From: CAYQZD01 sp964421875
Lineage (GTDB): Bacteria; Electryoneota; Tariuqbacteria; Tariuqbacterales; Tariuqbacteraceae
DNA: 25,639 nt
Assembly (NCBI GenBank): GCA_964421875.1
Contig: CAYQZD010000048.1
Span: 1-25,639, forward strand
Direction of reading: 5' to 3'
Positions 15,896 to 23,454 of the stretch are shown here, in pieces. The notes under the pieces were generated by a model. That model saw only the letters and a list, made by a program, of their open reading frames with translations, was not told the origin of the DNA and ran no database searches. The translations under genes and the position numbers were made by a program. Position 1 is the first letter of the stretch, and each line of letters starts with the position of its first letter.

Positions 15896-16372
15896 ATGGA
15901 TGTAGATTTAGGGAAATACGGAGTTTCGATCACACCGGGCGAGATTCTCAAGGCTTCATCTCTGGGGGCTTCGGTGGCGGTGGTCATTTTCGAGCCTTCG
16001 AGCGGGGCAGCGGGACTGGCTCATATCGGATTTCCCGATTCATCGGTTGACAGCAATAGGGCGGCTCTGGAACCCGGATATTTCGCCGATACCGGTCTTC
16101 CGCTTTTGCTGGATGAAATCAGCGCTTTAAGCAGCGCCAGCGGCGGGGAGCTTGCGATTAAGATCGCGGGCGGAGCCGATTTGCTTGCTTCCGATTCAAT
16201 TTTCAATTTAGGGGAACGCAATGTAACGGCAGTGCGAGAGGGGATATTTTTACGGGAACTAACGATATCCGCCCAAGACGTCGGGGGGAACCTCAACCGC
16301 ACTGTCAGCATTAGAGCCGGGGACGGCAAGACTGAGGTCAGCGCTCCCGGCCGGGGGAATTGGGAATTATGA
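15896..16372 (+). CDS. CheD-like protein lacking the catalytic cysteine
   Basis: A 158-residue protein of normal CheD length. The fold markers are clear: SLGASVAVVIFEP, GLAHIGFPDS (His43), YFADTGLPLLLDE, KIAGGADLL, LGERNVTAVRE and AQDVGGNLNRTV. CheD deamidates glutamines in chemoreceptors and binds CheC in Bacillus and Thermotoga. From recalled T. maritima CheD, the catalytic triad is Thr21, Cys27 and His44. The gap-free alignment puts Ser26 (codon TCG) at the cysteine, Ala20 at the threonine, and keeps the histidine. Deamidation is therefore unlikely, and a binding or regulatory role is more plausible. No other chemotaxis gene is nearby. The stop overlaps the ATG of the HDOD gene (ATGA). The only upstream purine stretch, TGAGGGG, lies about 15 nt before the ATG. 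Confidence 0.82.
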   Translation: MDVDLGKYGVSITPGEILKASSLGASVAVVIFEPSSGAAGLAHIGFPDSSVDSNRAALEPGYFADTGLPLLLDEISALSSASGGELAIKIAGGADLLASDSIFNLGERNVTAVREGIFLRELTISAQDVGGNLNRTVSIRAGDGKTEVSAPGRGNWEL

Positions 16373-17226
16373 GCATAACCGAGACAATAACACAGCGGAT
16401 TGAAGACATTCCGATGCTGCCCATTGTGGTGACTCAGCTGCTTCGGATTATAGAGGATGACGACCATTCGCTGAGGGATGTGGTAAAGATAGTGGAGAAC
16501 GACACTACTCTGACAGCCAAGGTGCTGCGCATCTCCAATTCTGCGGTATTTTATCGGGGTCAAGCTATCACCACGCTCAACCGTGCGATTATGCAATTGG
16601 GGGAACGAATGGTGGTGGGAGTCGCCATCGGAGCTTGTTCCGCCAGGATCTTCAACCGCCCCTTGTGGGGATACCTCAGCTCCGCGGAGAGCTTTTGGAA
16701 TCATTCCCTGCGCGCCGGAGTCGCCGCCCGGCGAGTTTCGGAGTACGTGGTCAAGGGGATTTCCGGGGATTTAGCATTCACCGCGGGTCTGCTTCACGAT
16801 ATCGGTAAATCAGTGATTTCCGAGCTGTTACAGGACAAATCCGTTAAAATCATCGACCAGCGCAATGGTGGGGTTGAAGACTACCTTGAAGCGGAGAAGT
16901 CAGCTATAGGCATAGACCATTCGGAGGTAGGCTACGCTGTGGCGAATCACTGGCGGCTTCCTCCGGAAATCTGTTCGGTTATCCGGCATCATCACTATCC
17001 CGGTAAGACTGACGATGAAGTACGGGAATTGGCTTATGCGGTTCACCTTGGAGATATCATCACTATGCTGGGCGGATACGGCACCGGAACCGACAGCCTG
17101 GCTTATCGCTTAGACGAAAACTACAACACTCACATAAAACTTGACAAACAGGATTTTTCCCGGCTTATCATAAACGTACAGGACGAATTCACAGCTATCA
17201 AAGATTCGATTTTCGGCGAAGTTTAG
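16369..17226 (+). CDS. HDOD-domain signalling protein
   Basis: A 285-residue protein consisting of one HDOD domain, a relative of HD-type phosphohydrolases used as an output or scaffold module in signalling. The N-terminal half has the family pattern IPMLPIVVTQLLRIIEDDDHSLRDVVKIVENDTTLTAKVLRISNSA. Later segments NHSLRAGVAA, GLLHDIGK, IDHSEVGYAVANHWRLP and IRHHHYPG retain HD-like residues. I take the ATG at 16369, which overlaps the upstream TGA, rather than a TTG three codons earlier. Coupling to the CheD-like gene and linkage to a FapA-type gene suggest one pathway, perhaps c-di-GMP, motility or stress related. That is inference. Confidence 0.88.
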   Translation: MSITETITQRIEDIPMLPIVVTQLLRIIEDDDHSLRDVVKIVENDTTLTAKVLRISNSAVFYRGQAITTLNRAIMQLGERMVVGVAIGACSARIFNRPLWGYLSSAESFWNHSLRAGVAARRVSEYVVKGISGDLAFTAGLLHDIGKSVISELLQDKSVKIIDQRNGGVEDYLEAEKSAIGIDHSEVGYAVANHWRLPPEICSVIRHHHYPGKTDDEVRELAYAVHLGDIITMLGGYGTGTDSLAYRLDENYNTHIKLDKQDFSRLIINVQDEFTAIKDSIFGEV

Positions 17227-17311
17227 TCTTATTAAGGTTAACGCAGCAGACAGACCGTTGTATTTCATTTCCCGATGTAATAAATCGTTAAAGGTGACGG
17301 GAGTATAAGGG

Positions 17312-19030
17312 ATGACCGACCGTCTGGAACCCTTTATTAAAATCACCCCTTTGGGACCCAACGAATGGCAGGCTGACGTATTCATTCCGCTGGCGCAGGT
17401 CGATGACTTCACCTTAAGCAAGGTGTTAAAAAGCGCTAAAAACAAGATATCGAGGGCGAACGATATCCCGGTGGGTCTGCTCAGCTATCACGAGCTTGCA
17501 GAGAAAGAATACAAGGCGGACGGAATCAAACTCAGAACCAACATCCTTCGGGGAGAAGCCGAGAAATGCGATCCCAGGCTGCGCATTTCAAGCGCTAAAT
17601 CAGAGGAGGGAACGGAATATGAGGAAATGGCTTTATATCTGGATTTGTGCCCTTTGAAGGGGTCGGGCGAACCCTTGGTGAAGGAAGAAGTGATGGAGCT
17701 GATTTCTCAATCAGGCATCCCTTTAGAGAATGTGAATCACTCCCGAATCGAGGAAGCGCTGAAGAAGATTTTCCGTGATCTGCGTCCGATGAGGAATATT
17801 TTAGCGGCGGAGGGGAGTTTTCCCGGACCGGTCAAGGACGCCCGGCTGCAGTACCTTTTCAGTCTATACGAAAGGCCGGACGGGATTTCTATGGGTAAAG
17901 AGAAAGTAGGCGCGGAGCAGCTTCTCTGCAGCAAGGTTCCAATGGAAGCAAGCGACCGGAACGGACATACGATACGAGGGAAGGTTTTAACGCCGCGGGA
18001 GCCTTTGGATATAATCCTGTTCGCCGGCGAGGGAGCTAAGCTGCTCCCCAATAACACCGATATCATGGCGACTTGTGAAGGTATCCCTCGGGTCAAATTC
18101 ACTAAGTCGCAAGAATCCGGAATTAAAGGCACAGTCACCGTGTCGGTGGATCCGGTGGAGGTTATCGACGGAACTAACGCTGTAAATATAACCACCGACA
18201 AGAATGTTGAAATCACCGATGGATTGAAAACCGGCAGCCAGGTGATTTCTCAGGGTGAGGTTCTAATTTCCGGCAATGTGGAGGGCGATTCTTCGATAAC
18301 GGCTTCGGGGAATGTGTGCGTATCCGGGAAAGTAAGGAACAGCTCCATAACCAGCCATCAGGATGTTTATGCCGAGGGAAATGTCGATTCCGCCAAGCTG
18401 CTGGCGCATGGGAAGCTGGAGGTCAAAGGGACGGCGACTGACAGTGAACTCAAAGGGTACGAAGTCCGGGCGGAAAATGTTTCCGGCTGCAAGGTGACCG
18501 GCGGTTCCAGGGTGGAGGTGGACACAGTATCTTCGGATGAAAAGGGATTGACTTCCGTCATTTCCGCAGGTTTAGTGGAACATATCAAGGAGAAAATCAA
18601 GACGAACCAGGAGTTCATCGTTTTCGCTAAAGGGAACCTGGTGCGCATCAGGGACATTCTGGGTGATAAAATAATCCGCGAAACCACTCCCGGCAATGTG
18701 ATGATGATGGTAATCGTACACACCAGAGAAATGCGGGTGCAGGGAGTCCGTAACCTCGAGAAGGAACAGGTGGACGCTGTACGCGACCTGATAACGACGG
18801 TAGCTCCGATGCGGGATATGATGGTCGACAAAACCAAACAAAATCAAGATTACGAACACCAAATAGACAAAGGTGAATTAGGGAATCCGGAGGTGATTGT
18901 CCGCACCGCGGTGGAAGCTCCGGTGGAGGTTCAGATTTCCCAATTGTCGGGGGAAATAACTCCTTCCGACGGGGCGGTGCGGGTGTTCGAACAGAAAGGG
19001 AAGATAGTGAAAGCAAAGTTGAAGGGGTAA
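17312..19030 (+). CDS. FapA/DUF342 family protein
   Basis: A 572-residue DUF342 protein. After a variable N-terminal region (about 1-190) comes the FapA core: VPMEASDRNGHTIRGKVL, DIILFAGEGAKLLPNN and MATCEGIPRV. A right-handed parallel beta-helix-like stretch follows (about 290-395) with repeated VxxxGxVxxSSIxA units (NVEITDGLKTGSQVISQGEVLISGNV and on), then an alpha-helical, probably coiled-coil part (about 410-520). Some FapA proteins in Vibrio affect glucose uptake by binding a PTS enzyme, and others have polymer-binding roles. The function here is unknown. It lies 85 nt downstream of the HDOD gene with a GACGGGAG purine stretch before the ATG, so it is likely in the same transcript. Confidence 0.85.
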   Translation: MTDRLEPFIKITPLGPNEWQADVFIPLAQVDDFTLSKVLKSAKNKISRANDIPVGLLSYHELAEKEYKADGIKLRTNILRGEAEKCDPRLRISSAKSEEGTEYEEMALYLDLCPLKGSGEPLVKEEVMELISQSGIPLENVNHSRIEEALKKIFRDLRPMRNILAAEGSFPGPVKDARLQYLFSLYERPDGISMGKEKVGAEQLLCSKVPMEASDRNGHTIRGKVLTPREPLDIILFAGEGAKLLPNNTDIMATCEGIPRVKFTKSQESGIKGTVTVSVDPVEVIDGTNAVNITTDKNVEITDGLKTGSQVISQGEVLISGNVEGDSSITASGNVCVSGKVRNSSITSHQDVYAEGNVDSAKLLAHGKLEVKGTATDSELKGYEVRAENVSGCKVTGGSRVEVDTVSSDEKGLTSVISAGLVEHIKEKIKTNQEFIVFAKGNLVRIRDILGDKIIRETTPGNVMMMVIVHTREMRVQGVRNLEKEQVDAVRDLITTVAPMRDMMVDKTKQNQDYEHQIDKGELGNPEVIVRTAVEAPVEVQISQLSGEITPSDGAVRVFEQKGKIVKAKLKG

Positions 19031-19053
19031 CTGTAGAAATGGAGTACGGTAAG

Positions 19054-19080
19054 CATTCCCACGCTGGAGCGTGGGAACGA
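19054..19080. repeat. Repeat A copy 3
   Basis: Arms TTCCCACGC (19056-19064) and GCGTGGGAA (19069-19077), loop TGGA. Confidence 0.85.
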
Positions 19081-19087
19081 GACGGAT

Positions 19088-19117
19088 GTCAGGTCTCCGC
19101 TGCGCTAAAGACCTGAC
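19088..19117. repeat. Repeat B copy 2
   Basis: GTCAGGTCT at the left and AGACCTGAC at the right, a perfect 9-bp inverted repeat. Confidence 0.8.
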
Positions 19118-19169
19118 AAAAAAGCTGATGTCGGCTTTACATAAGCCGACCTACACTAATAACCAATCA

Positions 19170-19256
19170 TAATCCCCCCTGCCCCCCTTTAGAAAAGGGG
19201 GGAAAGATAGATTCCGGCTACGCCGGAATAACTTGTTAATTGGTGGGTTAAGAACC
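19170..19256. repeat. Composite repeat C copy 2
   Basis: The better-preserved copy. It has a C-run/GGGGGG hairpin, ATTCCGGC/GCCGGAAT, and GGTGGGTT/AACCCACC, the last continuing to 19260. Confidence 0.85.
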
Positions 19257-19296
19257 CACCCTACGTTTCTGCACAATGCAGGAGAACAAGTAATCA

Positions 19297-19324
19297 GTAG
19301 GGGCGGTTCGCGAACCGCCCTTAC
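19297..19324. repeat. Repeat E: 28-nt palindrome GTAGGGG...
   Basis: Left arm GTAGGGGCGGTTCG and right arm CGAACCGCCCTTAC, one mismatch in 14 pairs. Same length and ends as the palindrome at 23336, with a different core. Confidence 0.85.
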
Positions 19325-19363
19325 TTAACCCTGAACTCAAAATCCCATTTTCAAGGTAAAACA

Positions 19364-20899
19364 ATCACGACTTCCAATTCCAATATCGGAACCGTTTATC
19401 TGGTCGGCGCGGGACCGGGTCATCCCGGTTTGTTGACCGTCAAAGCGTATCAACTCCTGGAATCGTGCGACGCGGTGGTTTACGACCGGCTGGTGGCGCT
19501 GGATTTAATCGCTCCCCTGCCCCGCCGCGTAGAGCGGCATTATGTGGGCAAGTCCGCCGGTAAGCACACGATTCCTCAGGGCAAAATCAACCGCCTGCTG
19601 GTGGAACTTGCGCAGAAAGGTTTAACCGTAGTCCGCCTTAAAGGGGGCGATCCCTACGTTTTCGGCTGCGGCGGGATTGAAGCGATTTATCTGCGTCAAC
19701 ACAATATCCCTTTCAAAGTAGTGCCGGGAATAACAGCAGGTATAGCGGGTCCGGCATCCGCCGGAATACCCGTGACCCATAGAGGGATTGCCGCCTATTC
19801 TGTCTTTCTCACCGCCCACGAAGCTTCAGACAAGGAAAAATCCGGCCTTCCTTATGAGCTTTTTAGCCGGATGAGTGATGGAACGCTGGTAGGGTATATG
19901 GGGGTGAAACAGCTTCCGCAGGTGACGCTGAAACTGCGCGAGGGGGGGATGTCGCCCGAGACTCCGGTATCCCTCATCGAGCGGGGCACGCTGGGTGTGG
20001 AGCGGGTAGTAATCGGGAACCTGGAGAACATAGTCGATAAAGCTAAGGCGGAAAAAATCTCCCCGCCGGCGCTCTTCGTCATCGGAGAAGTTGTGAACCT
20101 GCGTGATGAAATTTTGGCGCAATCGGAAAAACCGCTTCAGGGCAGAACCGTGATGGCGACCCGCCCCGGCGACCAGGCTCTTGAGATGTACCACGCATTG
20201 CGGGAAATGGGCGCGGAACCGCTGGCGCTGCCTTCAATCGCCACTGTAGGGGATTTTAATCAGGAGGAATGGGAACGCTTAGCGGAGTTGGAAAGCGGCT
20301 GGCTGCTCTTCACCAGCGAAAACGGTGTGCGTTATTTTCACCAGAGCTTTTTAGAGCAGAACTTCGATATAAGGCTTATGGCTCGTTTCCGCATCGCAGT
20401 AGTTGGCAGCGGCACTCAAAAATCCCTGCGTCAATGGGGGATTGAGGCTGACTTTGTCCCCACCGTTTATACGGTTTCAACCCTCGCCGAAGAATTGACC
20501 CTCGATTTTGACTGGGAGGGGATCAATATCGTCCGTGTGCGGGGCAACCTGGCAGATGAAACGCTGGAAGAAGCTTTAGCCGAGGCGGGAGCGGTGGTAC
20601 ATACATTACATACTTACCGCACTTTCACCGCGGAATGGAACGCAGGCGATTGGGCGGCGTTCGAGGAGGCGGAAATCGACGCGGTTACCTTCACCAGCGG
20701 TTCGACGGTGACCAGCCTGAAGGAAATCTTAGGGGCTGAACGGTTTATAAGTCTGCTGGAGCGCGCCGCCGCGGTCTCTATCGGGCCAATGACCAGCGGG
20801 ATTCTACGCGAAAACGGGGTTGAGCCGGCGGTTGAAGCCAATCCTCACACGATTGCGGGGGTTGTCGATTCGCTTGTCGGTTATTTTGGTAAAAAGTAA
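19364..20899 (+). CDS. cobA-hemD: Fused uroporphyrinogen-III C-methyltransferase / uroporphyrinogen-III synthase
   Basis: A bifunctional enzyme of about 511 residues. The N-terminal half methylates uroporphyrinogen III to precorrin-2 with SAM (GTVYLVGAGPGHPGLLTVKA, DAVVYDRLV, RLKGGDPYVFG, VPGITAGIAGPASAGIPVTHR). The C-terminal half (from about residue 262) is HemD, which closes hydroxymethylbilane (RTVMATRPGDQ, LLFTSENGV, FTSGSTVTS). The frame is open from 19301, but there is no ATG, GTG or TTG before the TTG at 19430, which would delete the SAM-binding loop. An ATC at 19364, seven nt after AAGG (19353-19356), would give MTTSNSNIGTVYLVG, a normal start. So the start is a rare ATC or a changed ATG. 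A normal Arg in FGRGG is Cys (residue 102). hemB and hemL follow; hemA and hemC are absent upstream. Confidence 0.85.
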   Translation: MTTSNSNIGTVYLVGAGPGHPGLLTVKAYQLLESCDAVVYDRLVALDLIAPLPRRVERHYVGKSAGKHTIPQGKINRLLVELAQKGLTVVRLKGGDPYVFGCGGIEAIYLRQHNIPFKVVPGITAGIAGPASAGIPVTHRGIAAYSVFLTAHEASDKEKSGLPYELFSRMSDGTLVGYMGVKQLPQVTLKLREGGMSPETPVSLIERGTLGVERVVIGNLENIVDKAKAEKISPPALFVIGEVVNLRDEILAQSEKPLQGRTVMATRPGDQALEMYHALREMGAEPLALPSIATVGDFNQEEWERLAELESGWLLFTSENGVRYFHQSFLEQNFDIRLMARFRIAVVGSGTQKSLRQWGIEADFVPTVYTVSTLAEELTLDFDWEGINIVRVRGNLADETLEEALAEAGAVVHTLHTYRTFTAEWNAGDWAAFEEAEIDAVTFTSGSTVTSLKEILGAERFISLLERAAAVSIGPMTSGILRENGVEPAVEANPHTIAGVVDSLVGYFGKK

Positions 20900-20912
20900 G
20901 GACTTGCAGATA

Positions 20913-21893
20913 ATGAGTTTTCCTATGGAACGGCCTAGAAGGCTGCGCCGAACCGAGAGCATCCGCCGTATGGTTCGGGAGACTTCCCTTAAGCCGGAGG
21001 ACTTCATCTTTCCCCTTTTCACTGTCAGCGGCAAGGGGAGGCGCGAACCGGTGGCGGCGATGCCCGGCGTAAATCGGATGTCACCCGATTTAATCGCCGA
21101 CGCCGCGCAGGAGGCGTTTTGCCGGGGTATTCCCGCCGTATTATTGTTCGGGATTCCCGACACTAAGGACGCTACCGGCTCGTCCTCCTGGGATGAAAAC
21201 GGCGTAGTGCAGAATGCGGTGAAGGCGGTGAAGGACACGGTCCCGGAAATGACGGTCATCACCGACGTCTGCCTCTGCGAATACACCGACCACGGCCATT
21301 GCGGCGTGATTAAAGACGGGGAGGTGGACAACGACGCCACATTGGAACTGCTCGCCAAACAGGCGCTCAGCTTTCTACGCGCCGGTGCGGACATTGTTGC
21401 GCCTTCGGATATGATGGACGGCAGGGTGCAGGTGATTCGAGGGGCGATGGACGAGGCGGGCTTTCATGACCGCGCCATCCTCGCTTATTCCGCTAAATAC
21501 GCCTCGGCTTTTTACGGTCCTTTCCGGGAAGCGGCGGATTCAGCGCCGCAATTCGGCGACCGGCGGGGCTATCAAATGGATCCACCCAATGTTCGGGAAG
21601 CGCTGCGGGAAATCGAACTGGACATCGAAGAGGGGGCTGACATCGTTATGGTCAAACCTGCGCTGGCATACCTCGATGTTATCGCCAAAGCCCGCGCTAT
21701 CACCGACCTCCCCCTCGCCGCCTACAACGTCAGCGGTGAGTATTCGCTGGTCAAGGCTGCCGCTGCTGCGGGCTGGATAGACGAAAAGCGGACTGCTATG
21801 GAAATCCTGACTTCGATAAAACGCGCCGGGGCTGACATTATTCTCACTTATCACGCGATGGACGCGGCGCGCTGGATGGAGGAAGGGCGGTGA
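20913..21893 (+). CDS. hemB: Delta-aminolevulinic acid dehydratase (porphobilinogen synthase)
   Basis: Condenses two 5-aminolevulinate molecules to porphobilinogen, in the cytoplasm. The 326-residue protein has the zinc-type cysteine triad at 120, 122 and 130 (DVCLCEYTDHGHCG). The two active-site lysines are K195 (AYSAKYASAFYGPF) and K248 (IVMVKPALAYLD). The ATG at 20913 is preferred: AAGGA (20898-20902) precedes it, and an earlier start at 20820 would extend 79 nt into hemD. An ATG four codons later (20925) is a possible alternative. It begins 13 nt after the cobA/hemD stop and its stop overlaps the GTG of hemL, so the three genes form one unit. All family-critical residues are intact. Confidence 0.95.
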   Translation: MSFPMERPRRLRRTESIRRMVRETSLKPEDFIFPLFTVSGKGRREPVAAMPGVNRMSPDLIADAAQEAFCRGIPAVLLFGIPDTKDATGSSSWDENGVVQNAVKAVKDTVPEMTVITDVCLCEYTDHGHCGVIKDGEVDNDATLELLAKQALSFLRAGADIVAPSDMMDGRVQVIRGAMDEAGFHDRAILAYSAKYASAFYGPFREAADSAPQFGDRRGYQMDPPNVREALREIELDIEEGADIVMVKPALAYLDVIAKARAITDLPLAAYNVSGEYSLVKAAAAAGWIDEKRTAMEILTSIKRAGADIILTYHAMDAARWMEEGR

Positions 21894-23173
21894 ATCACGA
21901 GAAATCCCGGATTCTGTTCGAAAGAGCGCAGCAGGCGATTCCGGGCGGAGTGAACAGCCCGGTTCGCTCCTTCAGAGCGGTAGGCGGTATTCCCCGCTTT
22001 ATCGTCAAGGGTCAAGGCGCGCGAATCTACGACGCTGACGGAAACGCCTACATCGACTATATGATGAGCTGGGGACCGTTGATTTTAGGGCACGCTCACC
22101 CTGCTGTGGTGAAATCTGTGCGGAAAGCGGCGCTTGAGGGAACCTCTTTCGGGGCTTCGACGGAGCGGGAAATCGAGCTGGCGGAGATGGTGAAGGTTTG
22201 TTTCCCCGCGGCGGATAAAGTCAGGCTGGTAAGTTCCGGCACGGAGGCGGCGATGACCGCCCTCCGTTTGGCCCGGGCCGTTACCGGGCGGGAACTGATA
22301 GTGAAGTTCGACGGCGGTTATCACGGCCACTCCGACGCCTTGCTGGTGAAAGCCGGGTCGGGTTTGGCTACGGGAGGGATGCCCGGCAGCGCCGGGGTTC
22401 CGGAAAGTGTGGTCAAGGGGATGGTTTCCCTGCCTTACAACGACATTACTGCGGTCGAAAAGCTTTTCCACCAGGAGGGGAAAAAAATTGCCGGGATTAT
22501 TGTAGAGCCGGCGGCGGCTAATATGGGAGTAATACCGCCGGCAGCGGGATTCCTGGAAACTCTAAGGAAACTTACCGCCGAATATGGAACAATCCTGATT
22601 TTCGATGAGGTGATTACCGGCTTCCGGGTGGCTCGAGGGGGGGCTTGCGAACTATTCGGCGTCACGCCCGATTTAATTTGCCTGGGAAAAATCATCGGCG
22701 GGGGACTGCCAATCGGCGCTGTCGCCGGCAACAGAGACATTATGGAACGGCTCGCCCCATTGGGGGATGTTTACCAGGCTGGCACATTATCGGGCAATCC
22801 CATTTCCACCGCAGCGGGGCTGGCTACATTGAAGGAAATCGGACAGCCGGATTTTTACATCGCGCTGGCGCGAACCACCTCGAAGCTGGCGCATAGTCTT
22901 AAGCGTTTATTCGATAGCGCCGGAATACCGGTTGTCGTCAACCACCTGCCCGGCTTGCTGACCATATTTTTCGGGCGGGGCCCTGTCAGCAATTATGATT
23001 CTGTCCAAAGATGCAATATGGATCGTTTCGCGCGCTTTTTCGCAGCGATGCTGGAGGAGGGAGTGTATCTTCCGCCTTCCGGTTTTGAAGCGTGGTTTAT
23101 TTCCTCTGCTCACGGGGATAATGAGATTGAAAACACGCTTGAAACGGTTTCGCGGGCGATTAACAGACTCTGA
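21890..23173 (+). CDS. hemL: Glutamate-1-semialdehyde 2,1-aminomutase
   Basis: PLP enzyme that turns glutamate-1-semialdehyde into 5-aminolevulinate, the last step of the C5 pathway. The 427-residue length is standard. Motifs are AIPGGVNSPVRSF (16-28), SSGTEAAMTALRLAR (115-129), DGGYHGHSD (141-149), the PLP aspartate in IFDEV (237-241), and the Schiff-base lysine K267 in LGKIIGGGLPIGA. The start is GTG at 21890 in a 4-nt overlap with the hemB stop, preceded by GGAGGAAGG. Presence of HemL implies tRNA-Glu-dependent synthesis, so a hemA should be elsewhere in the genome. A repeat family F copy begins 18 nt after the stop. Confidence 0.96.
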   Translation: MNHEKSRILFERAQQAIPGGVNSPVRSFRAVGGIPRFIVKGQGARIYDADGNAYIDYMMSWGPLILGHAHPAVVKSVRKAALEGTSFGASTEREIELAEMVKVCFPAADKVRLVSSGTEAAMTALRLARAVTGRELIVKFDGGYHGHSDALLVKAGSGLATGGMPGSAGVPESVVKGMVSLPYNDITAVEKLFHQEGKKIAGIIVEPAAANMGVIPPAAGFLETLRKLTAEYGTILIFDEVITGFRVARGGACELFGVTPDLICLGKIIGGGLPIGAVAGNRDIMERLAPLGDVYQAGTLSGNPISTAAGLATLKEIGQPDFYIALARTTSKLAHSLKRLFDSAGIPVVVNHLPGLLTIFFGRGPVSNYDSVQRCNMDRFARFFAAMLEEGVYLPPSGFEAWFISSAHGDNEIENTLETVSRAINRL

Positions 23174-23190
23174 TGTGTCTCCACTTCTAA

Positions 23191-23280
23191 GATAAACCAT
23201 CATTCGATGGACTCTCTTCGCGAATCATCACACAACTTAGAATGAAAATTCACGGCTCGCGTATTAATGTTACTGTTATT
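23191..23280. repeat. Repeat F copy 1 (about 90 nt, 3' of hemL)
   Basis: Starts with GATAAACCATCATTCGATGG, which holds a CCATC/GATGG hairpin. It is followed by CTCTCTTCGCG and, later, CACGGCTCGCGTATTAA. The same layout recurs at 25331, and its first 20 nt recur in reverse at 14525-14544. Confidence 0.65.
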
Positions 23281-23335
23281 ATTAATGGGGGTGAATAATA
23301 GTTGTGCATTATCAATGAGAGAAATAGTTATTTTT

Positions 23336-23363
23336 GTAGGGGTTCAACATGTTGAACCCCTAC
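23336..23363. repeat. Repeat E-like 28-nt perfect palindrome
   Basis: GTAGGGGTTCAACA followed by its exact reverse complement TGTTGAACCCCTAC. Same ends and length as the 19297 palindrome. Its right arm overlaps the -35 box of the fba promoter. Confidence 0.9.
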
Positions 23364-23381
23364 TGGAATGTCCACTATAAT
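23352..23381 (+). promoter_or_regulatory. Likely promoter of the aldolase gene
   Basis: TTGAAC (23352-23357), 18 nt, TATAAT (23376-23381). The perfect -10 and acceptable -35 would start transcription near 23388, about 67 nt before the ATG. The -35 lies inside the right arm of the palindrome. Confidence 0.5.
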
Positions 23382-23454
23382 AAGACCTGATTAATATCAA
23401 GATAAAATACAAATTAGCTTCATCGTATACCATCAAAAAAGAATAGAGGTATTT

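Larger units (their letters stand above)
19031..19363. repeat. Dense repeat array upstream of cobA/hemD
   Basis: No gene. In order: repeat A (19054-19080), repeat B (19088-19117), repeat D hairpin GTCGGCTT/AAGCCGAC (19130-19150), composite C (19170-19256 plus a CACCCTACG extension), and repeat E (19297-19324). Only about 40 nt then remain before the heme gene. The order A-B-C matches the gap at 9451-9882. Confidence 0.8.
23174..23454. other. Intergenic region with repeat F, a palindrome and the fba promoter
   Basis: No gene. Contains repeat F (23191-23280), the 28-nt perfect palindrome (23336-23363), a promoter (23352-23381) and AGAGGT (23445-23450) just before the aldolase ATG. Confidence 0.7.
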
